Part shown: piece by piece, positions 45,601-59,500 of the stretch
Layout: every line of letters starts with the position of its first letter
How positions within the stretch are numbered: the first letter of the stretch is position 1
From: Mugil cephalus
Lineage: Eukaryota; Chordata; Actinopteri; Mugiliformes; Mugilidae
Direction: 5' to 3'
DNA: 64,000 nt
Assembly (NCBI RefSeq): GCF_022458985.1
Contig: NC_061770.1
Span: forward strand, 37,925,599-37,989,598
Translations under genes and position numbers: made by a program
Notes under the pieces: generated by a model
Told to the model about the DNA's origin: nothing
Databases searched by the model: none
The model's input: only the letters and a program-made list of their open reading frames with translations

Positions 45601-48600
45601 CCATCCTGCCGGGGCGGCCATGTTGTCGAGAGGAGACGGGCACAGGTGGTAGAGTTCCCACAGCCGGATAAATAGGATGGAGAGGCTGCCGCACGCACTT
45701 CGTGTGCCGTGTTGTGCACTGATACCGACTAAAGGGGAAATAAAAAGCTGATTAATCAATTAGTGCAGCAACACAACGTTAACTGAAGCTGCTATTTCCA
45801 GCTTCTCAGACTCCTCATACTTATAAACTAAATATCTGGGAGTTCTCCCTCCCTCTGCTTTTCTGACATGTTCGTCAAGTTAACGGAGCTGAAAGGGAAA
45901 ATAATTGCAGCTGCACACGTGTCATCATCCTTCCAGTGTTTGCTGCATGAGCCGCGCGTGAATGTGAATGTGCATGTGAATGTGCATGCATACGTAGCGT
46001 AGCGTTGTGCTGCGCGGCATCAAAACGTCACGTCTCACAGTTTCGGTCAGGAACTGAGAGACACGCAGCCTCGTCGGCGCTTAGCAAGTTTTCAGAATTG
46101 AATGCCAAGTTGTCGCGTCCGCGCACGAGAGGGGGATCGATCCGCGCCCCGACCCGACGGGTCGACACGCATGTCACATACAGCAAACTGGGAGGGAGGG
46201 AGGGAGGGAGGGAGGGAGGGGGTGAGTCAGTGCCGCATGACTTTATGGCTGCAACTTTGTCCTGAAACAATGATGTCATCCTCCACGACACTTCACAGCT
46301 CTGCGAGCGTGGACCCTTTTTCTCGTCTCTTTGTTCTCCCGTTCCTGCATCTCATTGTCGTGGGCCCCCCACCCTCACCTCACCTCCCTCCCTCCCTCCC
46401 TCCCTCCGTGACGCCGACACATCGGCCACATGCAGCGGCGGCGGCGGCGATATGGAATTAGGCAGATAACGAAATCAATTTGCGGCAGATTGACTTAACG
46501 GCGAGGGGAGGAATAACGAGAGGCCGCGGCGTCCGTCCGTCCGTCCGTCCGTCCGTCCTCCTATTATTAATTGGAGAGGTGGAAGAGGGATGAGGTCATT
46601 GAGAAAAATGGGTGTACCGAGCACAAGGGAGGGTTTCATCAGACGCACAGATGCACATGCTCGCAGACACACTTGTACAGAAAAAACTTTTTTTTTTTTT
46701 GGGCAGTTGCTTTAACACGTCAGCTGTTGCTATGGTGACGCAAGTCTGTGATCCAGCCAGCGCGGGGGGATTGGCTGGAGAGGAGAGAGGAGGAGAGAGG
46801 AGGAAAGAGAGGAGAGAGGGGAAGGCAGGGGGAGTTTGTTGGCGGGGTACAGAGGGGGGTACGGGGAGGGGTCCAGACACAAAGATAATTAGATCGATGC
46901 ATAACAATCCATACAGATGGCGTTTTTATTTAATAGCCTCCGATTCAGTGAGACCAAATGCCACCGGCGAAACCTTTTCCCAGAACCGTGTCTCTTTCCG
47001 CCGTCGTCATCGTCTCCTGTCCCGTACGACGACGGCGGCTTTGACATTGACTACCTTTGCGAACAGAGTCCTACACATAAGAAGCGCGCCGGCTATAAAT
47101 AGAGTTGGCGCGTTCCCTTCTCTTAATCGTCAGCCACAAATTGACGGCTCATTACTTTGCCATTAAAGCGGCGCTGGTGCCAGAGGTGCTCTCGGGCTAA
47201 ACTGAGCCGTGGCCGTTCACACCGCGGCGGCGGCGGCAGCGGCGGCGGTGGCGGCGCGTGGCCATGCGGTTTTTTTGGTGAGTCACCCGGCGAGGCAGGC
47301 ACTCTTTTTTTTTGTGTGTTTGCTGTGACAGAGCAAACGTTGGTGTCTCAGCGTCCGCGAGGGCCCGTTGTCCCGGGGCCCCCACGAGATTAACCCTAAT
47401 CCCTTTCCAAACGTTGACGAGGGCCGCACTTAATCCCAGACCAAACTGAGAAAACCGTCCCCGACGGAGATGAAGACGCTCCTCTGACTCGACGTTGCGT
47501 CGACTCCCAGTTGCGGCGGCGGGCGTCCATGTTTCGGGGAAACCGCCTCTCCGTGTCTATTATATGTTTGGGGTTTGGAGCGGTTGTGTTTGTGTGTGTG
47601 TGTTGACAGGAAATGGTTAGCCCATGTGGTGAAGGTTAGGTCATCCGTGCTGCCTGCCTTCGTTTTATTTTTTGTGTGTGTGTGTGTGTGTCCATGCTCG
47701 TGTGGTCATGGTCTTTGTGTGGACAGGGTGCTCGGAGTCTCCCGGTGGTATCTTGGGGATCAGTGACTCAAGGAAATCAGGACACACTCTAAATTTGTCA
47801 CTGCAGCATAACCCACATAACGGAAGAATACAAGCTTCCTTTGCATACAGTCTCTTGCCTTACATTTGCCGCGACTACTCTCACTCTCTCTCTTTCTGTG
47901 TGTGTGTAGATTTCCTTCTTTAAACAGACACAAGCGCATACACTCGTGTTGACAAGTGTTAACCGGGTAATATGGAAATCAGAAGGCGAGGAGCACATGT
48001 TCAAATGAGTCAGTGTTTTCGGCGCTCAGCCTTTTTGCAATGGGTGTTTTCTCTGCAGATTGTGGAGCCTCCACTCCGGAGGATTCGGTCGGGATTATGT
48101 TTGCGGTTTTACCGAGGCAGTTGAGGGAATACCTCCAGCTAGCATATCCGAGGTGGTGGAGGAAAGGATTTGCCTGCCCTCAGGCTACTGCCGGGGTTGT
48201 GGGGTAGTTTAAACCCAGCTAAACTCTCTTTACACCGAGTATATCTGAGGGGAGAAAAAAAAAAGGGCTTTTCATGCTATTTAAGATTGCAGAAATCCAC
48301 ACTGTACATGGCTGTAATTAGCTTTGGAAAAATGCAATTTTCGTGAATTTAGGTTGGATTCGGGAGATTAAACCACACGCTGAAAGTAGTGCAATTAGCT
48401 TCTGTTAATTATTTGTTACATCATGTTATTTGCACGTTCTCGATCTTAATTACATTATTCTCGTATTCTCACAGCACAAAACATTACCGGTTACATACCG
48501 TAGCTTCACGTAAGAATTCTCATCAAATCCCGGCAAGATTAGCACGTGAGCAAAACCCTTGATTTACGTAGAGCCTCCCACACCAGTTAAAATGTCTACG

Positions 48601-51023
48601 ATCGATTTTTCTATATTTACATTGGAGGTGAAAGTAGTTCACCAGAGAATTACCACCCCGCTCTGGTATATGGAGCATTTTAATGTGTTTCAACCATAGA
48701 CTGTGTATAAATACGGGTGTAGCTTAACGTGCAGTACCGCTGGTGACCACTGGATGTCGTAAATCTACAAATTCACTTCCTCTATTTCGAATGCTGCAGG
48801 TCGTTTTTATAATTTTTCTACAGTTGTGCAGGTATTAGTTTGTAAACTGAGGCATGGTAAAGTTGGTGCTTGTTCCTCCCCTTTCTCCATCTCCCACTCC
48901 GACAAATTAGCAAATTAGGCCACGCCCCCATTTTGGTGAAACCAAACCACTGGTGGTAAATACAAATCCCCCCGTAGTCAGTAGTATATTATGTGTTGCT
49001 AACGTTTGTCAGCTGGAAAGCAGGTGAAAAGTCTGACGTTAGTCTCGCAGACACATTTATAATGTCGTTGCCAAGCAATGAATGATGACGTTACGTAGAA
49101 AAACCGTATGTCCATCTAGCCTACCAACCGAGAAATGGGTGAACAACCACCCTCAGTGGCCGGAGGCGTCATACTGGACATTTCCTCTATTAACTCATTG
49201 AATGTCTGAGTAACGTATGGCAACTGTCGTAAATTCATAATCATTCTATAATGTTAATTTATTAATCATGACATAAATGCAGCATGAAGCTTAGTTATCC
49301 CTTTTATTTAAAAAATGCTTCACAGAATGTAACTCTGTGCTCTGTTGTTACCTATTGTCATTTCAGCTCAGCATCAACATTCACTGAATTTTCAAAATTA
49401 TAACTAATAACTGTGACGACTGACATTAGCTAACGTTAGCATCACAATATAAAGTGTTTGCTGCACACGGCCTGAAATACATAGATTTATTCAGTGTTTT
49501 TCAGTCTCTATTGAGGGGAGTAGATAACATTTAAGAGTTTTACCTTAACAATACACAACGCAGAAACTTCTCGTTTGTTTTCACCCATAAGGGGGCGTGG
49601 CCTTATCGTAGGGTTAATAGTGGTTACTCCAAAAGCAGAAAACAATATGGAAAACCCCAAATATGAAACTAAAGACTTTAATGTTCCTCATCCATCTTCT
49701 GTATAAACTCTACGGTGGTTCTAAGCCCAACTTTACTGCTTTGGTTCACAGTAAAGTCATCCTGCTTCTAAATGCTAAAAAATAAACTCCTTCAACAAAT
49801 GGTAGACAAGTAGAGTTAGCAGCTAGCTGTTGAACTTTCTAATCATTTAGCAGCTAAAGCCTAATATTTCCTTTAGAAGTTAGTTGAAACCAAGCACAGA
49901 GCTAAGAGGAAAGCGAATGCTGGACTTGCAGCTGAGTGCATGGACGTAGCTCCCCATTTCAAATCAGCACGAAACGTATCTCGTGCGATAACGCTAAAAA
50001 TGTCAAAAACGCAGGGAGGATTTTTCTTTTAAACTCACCTCAGAGAAGTCACATTTACGGAGATCCAATTAAAAGGAATATATTTACTTCAGAGGGAAAT
50101 GGGAACAGTCAAGCTCGCGCTGAGCAGCCATTAGAGGAATCATATAACTTTGAACTGATGTGGTTGCGAGCTAGTGGAAACATGCATTTTTGCAATTCCT
50201 CTTCACATCGTGACTTATTTGAAATGATTCTAGGTCTCTGCTGCTGCTGCTGTTTGCTGTCTTGATCCTAATTCACAAAAGTGGTTAATTTGGGCATTCC
50301 TCAGGGAACGTATTAAGGACTTATACAATTTTTTTGAATTATTGTAGGTATGCACGCTGCGAAGCTACATCTGCATCTAGCCCCCCCCTCCCTCTCTTTT
50401 TCCACCGTGTATCCTCGCACCACATCTCCTTTATCTTCAGAATATTAATGCGCTGCGTTGTCAGAAGCCATTGTTGTGATTGGTACGGAAATCTTTTTGC
50501 ATGGATGGGTTCTATTGTGTTATCGGGGCATATTGTACCTCCGCGAATCACACCGAATATGATCGGAGGAGGGGGGGAAATGTGAGGGATGGGGACTGAG
50601 GGTCAGGATGAGGGGGTTGGCGAGAGGTGGGGTGTGCAAAGGCATATGGCAGTTGTTAAAAAAAAAAAAAAAAAAAAAGTGAGAGGGATGATGGGAACCT
50701 TTGGAAAAGCGCCGGGGGGGCTCCGAGGGAGAAGTGTGAGGGAATGAGAGTGTGTAAGGCAAACAGAAGGGTAGCGCAAGTGACAAAAGTAGAGAGATGT
50801 AAATGGGAGGAGGTGAAGAAAAGGGAACGAGGGGGTGGGGGGGAGTGAGAGAAGAGATAGACGGGATAGAAGGAGTGGAGGTGGTGGTGGTGGGAGGGGG
50901 GAAGAAAGTGCTGTAGGGCTGATATTTAATGTGATAAATGAGTTGTGACAGTACGCCTCTAACCCCCTTCCAACCAGCAAGGAGGAGGAGGAGGAGGAGG
51001 AACACAGAAATAGAAAGTGTTAT

Positions 51024-51058
<35 letters not shown>

Positions 51059-54000
51059 ACATACACAGCATTATATATATGTATATAGAAAGAAATTTGA
51101 CATGTACTTAGTGAGGGAAAGGAGGAGTTGGAGTGAAATCAGTGCAGGAAAAAGAGACGTCTATGGGCGCGAGTGGACGCGAACGTATGGGCCTGAAAAG
51201 AAGAGAGGGAAAAGAGAAGCAGTTTATTTGGGTAAAGGACATACAGTGTTATGGAGGGAGAACAGAAGGAGAGGGGAAATGGCTGAGGAGGAGGAGGAGG
51301 AGGAGGAGGAGGAGGAGGAGGAGGAGGAGAAGGAGGAGGAACACAGAAATAGAAAGTGTTATGGGTAAAAAAAAAAAAAAGGACATACACAGCATTATAT
51401 ATATGTATATAGAAAGAAAATTGACATGTACTTAGTGTGGGAAAGGAGGAGTTGGAGTGAAATCAGTGCAGGAAAAAGAGACGTCTATGGGCGCGAGTGG
51501 ACGCGAACGTATAGGCCCGAAAAGAAGAGAGGGAAGAGAATTTGGGTAAAGGACATAGAGCGTTATGGAGGGAGAACAGAAGGAGAGGGGAAATGGCTGA
51601 GGAGGAGGAGGAGGAGGAGGAGGAGGGGTGTACAATGCAGCAGCGGGTTAATGATCTACTGTACGAGATTCTTCGAAATAACAAGTGTGGAGGGGAGGGG
51701 CGTAATGGAAAGAATCATATTTAGAGTGAGAAATCCTCCACAGCGACTGCCTCTCATCCATTGTACGAGTGTCATGTCTTCAAGGGACGGCTAATTACAA
51801 GTTGTCACCGCGCAGCGTGGAGCAGCAGCTTACCCCCCCCCCAATCCCTCCCTCCCTCCCCATATATTCACATATTAGATGGTCGGTGGGCCAAGCATGG
51901 CTACATCGGCTGTGGTGGTGGTGGAGGTGGAGAGCAGACAATGACAGCCACTGTAGTTGTGGAGTGGAAGCCTGGGAGATGACTCATAGGGAGGAATGAA
52001 GAGGGGAGAAAAGGAAAGAGACGGGAGGGAGGGAGGGAGGGAGGGAGGGTTGGAGGATTTTTTTTTTTTTTTTTTTTTTTTAAAGAAATAAAAGTCAGGG
52101 GCCAAGAAGAAAAGAGTTGTGAGACACCCTATGGCTGAAGTCGTCCGTTTGATCTACCAGCTCTCCTCTCCTGAGTCAGCATTTACCAAACTCCTCCACC
52201 GCTTTCCCCTCCTCCAGCTCCGTTCACCTCGGCCTTTTTTCCTCGCCCGTCCGTCCTCCGCCCCTCCGGCGTCTCCTCTGTTTCGCTTGATTACGGCGTT
52301 TCTATCGCCACCGTGGGGGGGGGGGGGGGGGGATAGATTTTTTAATCAGTTAACCATTAAACACGAAACACAGATGCAAACACGGTTGCTGCTGTTGTGA
52401 CTCTGAAGCGAAAGTGAGAAAGTCCCTAACTTCTCCCTTCTTCTTCTTCTTCTTCTTCTTTCCCCCCTTTTCTACCTCCAGCGTGGACAGCGAGATTCTC
52501 TCAGGAGCCGGCAGACCAGTCGGTGGTGCGGGGCCAGAGGGTGATCCTGTCCTGCGTTGTCTTCAACTACTCTGGCATTGTTCAGTGGACCAAAGATGGT
52601 CTGGCCCTGGGCATCGGAGAGGACCTCCGGGGTGAGACATTATACACCTTCCTCGGGCTTCTCTCTTTTCAATGCGTTGGTCAAGATGATTCTGATTCAT
52701 TTTGACTTCAGCTGCTTTTTTTTTTTTTTTTTTTTTTTTTGCTGCTGCATCCTTAAACATATAGAAGTCGTGAATGTCTTTAGAGCTTTTTCTGGCGCTT
52801 CTACCCTACAATTGCTAAGATGGCCGACCGTTTTACCCGGGTACCACACTTCAGAGGGAAGGGAAAAATGTTTTTGATGGCGTCCGCAGCATTTTCAGTG
52901 GATTGAGTCAGAGCGGTTCTGTGTTGCAGCACCGAGCTCAAAAGTGGAAAAAAACGCAGAGGTGCTACACTTTTGTGAAGTGTATTGTAATAACATGCAA
53001 GACAGTGATATCACAGTTGGCGCTTAGACTACTGAAACTTGCCCTACGGCATCGGTCTTCAATGTTTATCAGGCCAATCACCCCCAAACCTCCAAACTGA
53101 TGGAGACATTAAGTAGGGTCATATTACACTTGTGCTATTTATAATTTACATGTGCAACAGTAAACATACCTGAAAGATCCCTTTACTAAAACATGTTGGA
53201 TTCATGTTCATGTGTGTTTGAAGATATTTGAAAAATATATATAAAAAAAATGTCAAATCAACCAAAGATTTCGTGACCTCATGGTCGGCAACCTTCAACA
53301 CTCAAAGAGCCATTTGAACCCGTTTCCCACATAAAAGAAAACACTGAGCCACAAAACCCCTTTGACATCTAAAATGAAGATAACACTGCATATATCGTTT
53401 TTACCTCTATGCCAGACCTATAATGTGTTGCATTTATGAAATGAAATAACTGCTACAGAGAAAACGAAATTGCATTTATGTAACATAACCGGGATTTATC
53501 CGTGGTTGTCTTACCTGGGGTCGAAAAGTCCAATAAATAGCGGGCTGGACCTGCCGGCGAGTGTCGCACGGCGGCAGTTGTGACGTATATTTTGAGCGAC
53601 AAAAAAAAAATAAATACATTTTATTTTAATGTTAAAAGATCACCATCAATTCAAATTTAGAATTATATTTAAAAAACTAACGCACTAAAATAAAAATACA
53701 TTTGAATTAAATACTCGATAGCAAGTAGTAAATGTGCTGCAATGCACTGTGGGACGTTACAACCGTGAGTGTGGTGTGGCGTTCAGTGTCATTCAGTTGT
53801 TTTGTAACTCTGGCTCGTTCGCTGATGAGTGACTAGTTGCCGCTATTCTGAGGCAGTTGAACGGCTCCGCACCGCTCGCCGCAGAGAGCCGCAACAGAGG
53901 AACGAAAGAGCCGCATGCGGCTCCGGAGCCGCGGGTTGCCGCCCTCTGTCCTAGGTGATACATGGCGCGGTCCACTTGTACTTGTGTCAGAGTCTACTCA

Positions 54001-56535
54001 GACAGTCGTAGAATCACCACTACCCCCAAGCTGAGTAACAAAGATGGCCGCCCCGTGTGTAATATTCCGCTCATTAGCACTTCTGATTAGTTTTTAGTGC
54101 ACTAACTTGGTCGTACAGACAGTATTTTCCCCACTTACATACATTGAAATGCTGTTATAGTGTAATTTAAGTTTTTCACGTGTTATATGGGAACTACAAG
54201 CCCATGTCACGCTAACAACGGCTTAAAACAATAGCCTGGTAAAACCGAAAGTAAATTAAATTGTGTATTTTTTTCTGCATCTAAATGAAACAATTAAAAC
54301 TCTGTAACATTTTTATGAATTTCTGCCTAAATTCTAGTAAAATAAACCTCACAATTTGTGTAGCTTCAATTAGCATAAATTTAGTTTAACATTACAGCAA
54401 TAACATCAGTTGATATCAAGATTTTTTTAAACACTTTAATTTCACTCTGCACTCAGATAATGTGAATGTATCAAATACACCAAGTTATATTGGGACAAGG
54501 GAATATATCTGCACGTAGCACCAGACTTCTGGTAGAGCTTCATCGCTAAATGCTAACATCGTCATCATCATCTTTATTATTAATAATAACCATGTGACTT
54601 CATAGAACTCGACTCCCACCCATCTGAACTGAAACTCCATTAAAAAATACTTATCATATTTCTGAATAGAAGCCAAAACAGAGCAGCGGAGAGAAAAAAA
54701 AAGCGGACCAAGCCTATGGCTGGAATGTTAAAATAGTGATTTCCACTTTTGTATAATTAATTGTCATGAATAAGTAACAGCCAAGTTCAAAGTCAAGTCA
54801 GCAACCGCAGACGTTACACCACAAAGACGTGAGAATATCTCCTCCTTACTCCTGGAAGGTTTTTCAGTTCAGCTTTCTAACATTTAGACATTTGTTCTGC
54901 TGCTTATTGTTATTTATTTTTGAATAATTAATTAGCTGCCATGACTAAAATACGGCAGTAATAATAAGTCCGGGTCGTAATAAGTGCCACGTTCTCACAT
55001 TTGTTAAAATTTGAACATTAAAAAACTGGTTTCACATTAATAGTTAAGTCTCTCAGCGAACAGATTTTTATTTCAGATATTTCATTTTACAGTGTCTAAT
55101 GTGCGCTGACACGCTGTGTTTATGTGCTGCTGGATGTTTAAGCTGCAGCTAGATTGAGTGTTTACCCGGAGATAAAAGAGGCCGCTGTCACGTTAAAGAA
55201 CATATCGTCACCTCCTGTTGTGACAAAAAAGGAAGCGCGCGCACACATTTATGTCGACGCTAAATCCGCCCGCCCCTCCGCACTCGCCGTTCTGATGTTT
55301 GATGGGAATTTCTAGGCGCCCTCGGGCAGCGTTTTTTTTTTTTCCAGACACCCTTCATTTTGGTTGAGGAGCATCACATCATCACATCTGTCACGCAAGC
55401 ACTGATGGTTTCATTTTTTTTCACTGAAAGCCTGATAGAGCGGCTGATATATTCAGTTGTTTTCCTCTTTCGCGTTCTTCTTGTCCCTTTATTCGTTCCG
55501 ACTTTGATAGAAGTTGGGAGAAAAGACGCGTCTCATCACTAGCTTTAGAACATTTTTTCAGTGTTGCGCCAATTAGCCCGAGGGGGGTCGGATGCCAGGG
55601 CTGTGCAATTACTGGTTTAAACAAGTGTGCATATTTTTAACTGATTGGTCCAGATGGAGGCTGCATCGTTTTGTCACATGCTGTTGTTGCCTTGTAGCTG
55701 TTGTTGTTATTTTTTTGTGCAGGCTTTTTTTTTTTTTTAATTTCCCATTCATGTCCTTTCTCTTTCTTACATTTTACTATTTATTTCTCCTCCTGCTCCG
55801 CTCCAGTCTCCTCTATCCGTCGTGCTATTCCTCTGTGACCTCCTCGATCCCTCGTTCCTTCCCTTCCCTCCTGCTCTCATTCTCTCATACTCTCCTTTTA
55901 ACTTGCCTGGCTTGTCTCTCATTAGCTTCATCGCCCGACTCCCTCCTTCCCCGTCCTCTTGACTGTCCTTGTCGGGCCTCTTCTCCTCCTCCTTCCTTTC
56001 ATTTAATCTTACTATTACTGTAACGCTTTGGTGCAAAAAAAAACCTGATATGTGAATGAACATTTGCCACTTCGTGCACACACACATACACTCTGTCCCT
56101 GTGACACCACCACCACCCGTCCTGCTTCTTTTTTTCGTACGCTTCCCTCGCCCTCGACGTTTCGCATGCAAATGCACGTATATATGCAAGACGCACACGT
56201 GCAACCAGACGCGTGCACAAACAAGGACACGCAAGGTTAGGCGAGGCGAGGCGAGGGCGAAGCTCGGTTTGGAAGGATGCACACGCAGACGGCGGCGGCC
56301 CGAGAATTTCACATGTGATCTAGCTCTGGGCAGCGAACGTGTATTCTGCACCAGGGACTGGAGTCGATTTGAGTCCTCTAAAACGTTACTGTCATAATGC
56401 ATTCGTCTTCTCCCCCTGCTGGTTGAGGAGAGAGCGTGGACGCCACCTAATGGTGAGAATGTACGGCAGTGACACAGCTGGGCTTGTGAGGTGGATGGAT
56501 GGGGGAAGGGAAAGGATTGGAGAGAGGCTGTCGTG

Positions 56536-56585
<50 letters not shown>

Positions 56586-59500
56586 TGTGCGTCGTTTAAC
56601 TGTGGGAATGTGTGTGGTTGGTCAAGCGTTTGGTTTTGTGCATATCGGTCACGTCATGCAGCCATGCATGTCTCTGGTTCCCTTTAGGCTGATGCTAAAG
56701 CAACTCAGATCTGTCTGTCTGTCTGTCTATTTATCTGTCTGTCTGTCTGTGGTTGCACGGTTTTAAATACGAAAGATAAAGAGGCAGATATTTTAATTCC
56801 AGGAAGCATCGGTGCAGAGCACAACATTGGTATTTGGGACAGAATGTGAGACTGCAACTAAAACTGGGCTGTGTTCATTGCTGATACTGCTGTATACACT
56901 CACTGGCCACTTTATTAGGTACACCTGTACAATTGCTTGTTAACACAGATCAGCTAATCAGCCAATCACGTGGCTGCAATTCAGTGCATTTAGAGAGGTG
57001 TCGGTGCCAGACGGGCTGGTCTGAGTATTTCAGAAACTGCTACTGGGATTTTAACGCACAAGGAATGCAGAATACCGTCTCTGAACGCACAACTAGCATG
57101 ATGCTATCATGTCAATGTGGACCAAAATCTCTGAGGAATGTTCCTGACACCTTGTTGAAAGTATGACACCAAGAATTGAGTGTATTTTTTTACACACCAT
57201 GTATTATCCCCCTGAGGCCGTGCGTCCTCATATGGGGACATTAGGTTTTAGGTTTGTGGTAGCTTCTTATTCTACTTCATTTAGGCCTGTTTTCCTCATA
57301 AGTGGACGCCTTTATCTGCCGTGTAGTGGTAGCAAAGAGTCAATCACTAGTCGGTGTAAAAAATTAGTTTTATGGTTGAAACTTGCCTATTTATGCTTAT
57401 TAACGTCTCTAGTTTGATATGATCTCCACATTTAATGCATTGTATCAATAGTAATAAGCTACAGCGTCGCTAATTAGCAAGTACCCGTATGAGGACGTCG
57501 GGATTAAACGTCCGGCTCAAAGATGATGCTTTGTTTTTATAATTATCAACATATAACAAATAAAAAGCTAAGCTAAGGTTAAATACATATAAAACTTAAA
57601 TGTTGGGATAAATAAATTATCTGTGTGTATATATTAAAACACAGCCTCAGGCCTAAATGTCATTTAACCCTTGTATGTGTGTATTTGTGTGTCCCAGCCT
57701 GGCCCAGGTACCGCGTCCTGCGGGTCCAGGACTTGGGCCAGTACAACCTGGAAATCCTCTCAGCGGATCTGTCCGATGACTCCTTGTATGAGTGCCAGGC
57801 CCCCGACGCCGCCCTGAGATCCAGGAGGGCCAAGCTCACCGTGCTCAGTAAGTTTTACGTACTGCATGTGTGTGCGTAATAGGTGTCTGTGAGGAAAATA
57901 TGTGCGTCTTTCTAACCACACCCCTCCTCCTCCTTCTCCTCCTCCTCCTCTCTCGTCCACCTCAGTCCCCCCAGACGACCCGGTGATCGATGGGGGTCCG
58001 GAGGTGTTGCTGAATGCGGGGGAATCCTACAACCTGAGCTGTGTGTCTCGAGGGGCCAAGCCACCGTCCATGATCGAGTGGCTTAAAGACGGCCTGCCCG
58101 TGGACGGGGCGGCCAGCGCCACTGTAAGGAAACCACACACACACACGCACCCCGACACGCACACATCAAACAACAGTTCTACCAGAGACGTATATTAGAG
58201 AGAGTCTGGCCAACGAGGGAATGGACCGTCTGAGCTGATTGGTTCTGAGCTGGTCACGTGTTTCACAGGCGCCATGTTGGATACATCAAACCAATATTGT
58301 GGCAATAACAGAGAATAAAGTCGTACTGTGCTGGAGCTTCTCTCTTTGACATTTGTTAAAATTTTCTATAGAAAAAAATAAGGTCAAACCATCATTAATG
58401 TGAAGCTTGATCTCAAAAACACCGCTTTACAAATGAATGACGTTTGAAGTTAGCCTAGCCTTATGCTAACCTTATGCTAGCCTTATGCTAGCTCGTTATC
58501 TAAAGGCTTTGAAAAATAGCAGCTAGCGTCAATATATACTATGAAACCCATGTGTTCATGTAATTTATGTCCATGTAGACAGACAAATTTAACTGACGCG
58601 TAACTTTACCTCTGTTACTGCTAAGTTATTATGGCTAGCATGCTAATGCTATAATGATAAAAGAACAGTAAGACTAGTAATCCTAAATTTGGACTATTTC
58701 TGATTTTTTATGTTTATAATTTGTAATTAATGAGACTGAGTAGAAGGTAAACACAGCTCCTTGACTGATTGGGCTACAAAACATTTTACAGGCTCATTTA
58801 AAGATATTTAGAGTAAGTAGAAGCTGGGATATTTAAGTGAGGACCTTTTACATATCGACAGACGTTGATAATAACATTTATAGGCCAGTAAATGGCGAAA
58901 ATAAGACATTTATTTCATTTATTTCAGCATCCGCTCCATAGAGTCACACTGTCGAATCTTCCCTCCGACGTGTCTAACACGCCGCCCGTGATCTGAGTTC
59001 TGATTTCTGTTTTCCTGTCGCTCCTCCGCCTCCAGGAGGTGCTTCCAGACAGGAAGAGAGTGACCACACGTAGCTATCTACCCATCCACCCCGTTGACAC
59101 CGACACCGGGAGGAACTACAGCTGCGTGGCCACCAACCTGGCTGTTCCCACTGGCAAAAGCACAACCGTCACCCTCAACGTGCACCGTAAGTGATGTTTC
59201 TTTATATATATATATATATATTACACAAGTTAGTGCAGATGCCAGAATGAAACATCCGTATATGGCAAAAGATTTATTACACATCCCGATATATAATTTT
59301 TATGGGGATACGTGACGATATTTCCCCGAGTGCGACTACATAAACTGTTACTATTACATTTATAACAAATAAAAAAGCGAAGCGGCGTATTAAAAGCATC
59401 CCGTCCGCCGCCAGATAAATGTTTACAGCCCTTATTAAGTGATGCACGGCGGCCATTTTGCATCAGGCCGTCCTCCAGATCGCAGAGTCGGACGCGTTGC

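Larger units (their letters stand above)
34672..52481 (+). other. Intron 1 of kirrel1 (17.8 kb)
   Basis: It holds (GT)n at 34801-34842, a GC/CpG-rich start with CG alternation to about 35600, CTG and CAG tracts, G or C runs, several hAT-like and piggyBac-like copies, purine-rich blocks (40160-40300, 50560-51640) and a tandem duplication (50980-51640). Low-repeat, moderately GC-rich stretches such as 41440-41720, 44480-44880 and 46990-47170 could be regulatory. No coding exon is recognisable; the long open frames here are low-complexity. Confidence 0.7.
52632..57697 (+). other. Intron 2 of kirrel1
   Basis: It contains an hAT-like copy (53053-53280), a Charlie-type hAT MITE (53281-53952), a pyrimidine-rich stretch (55740-56010), (GT)n (56541-56582), (CTGT)n (56710-56750), a Tc1-like MITE (56898-57180) and a piggyBac-like MITE (57211-57582). 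The 53960-55300 stretch is AT-rich with nothing assignable. Confidence 0.6.

Noticed and set aside
44942..45694. 250-residue open frame on the minus strand
   Set aside because: It is built from Pro/Gly/Arg runs that translate poly-G, poly-C and CAC repeats; there is no domain and it lies in the kirrel1 intron.
46612..47166. 184-residue open frame on the plus strand
   Set aside because: No motif, shifting composition, GA-rich repeat core and no splice support.
50520..51071. 183-residue open frame on the minus strand
   Set aside because: Antisense of the purine tract; poly-Pro, poly-Ser and poly-Phe only.
55767..56402. 211-residue open frame on the minus strand
   Set aside because: Arises from a pyrimidine-rich intron stretch; no recognisable motif and no splice context.
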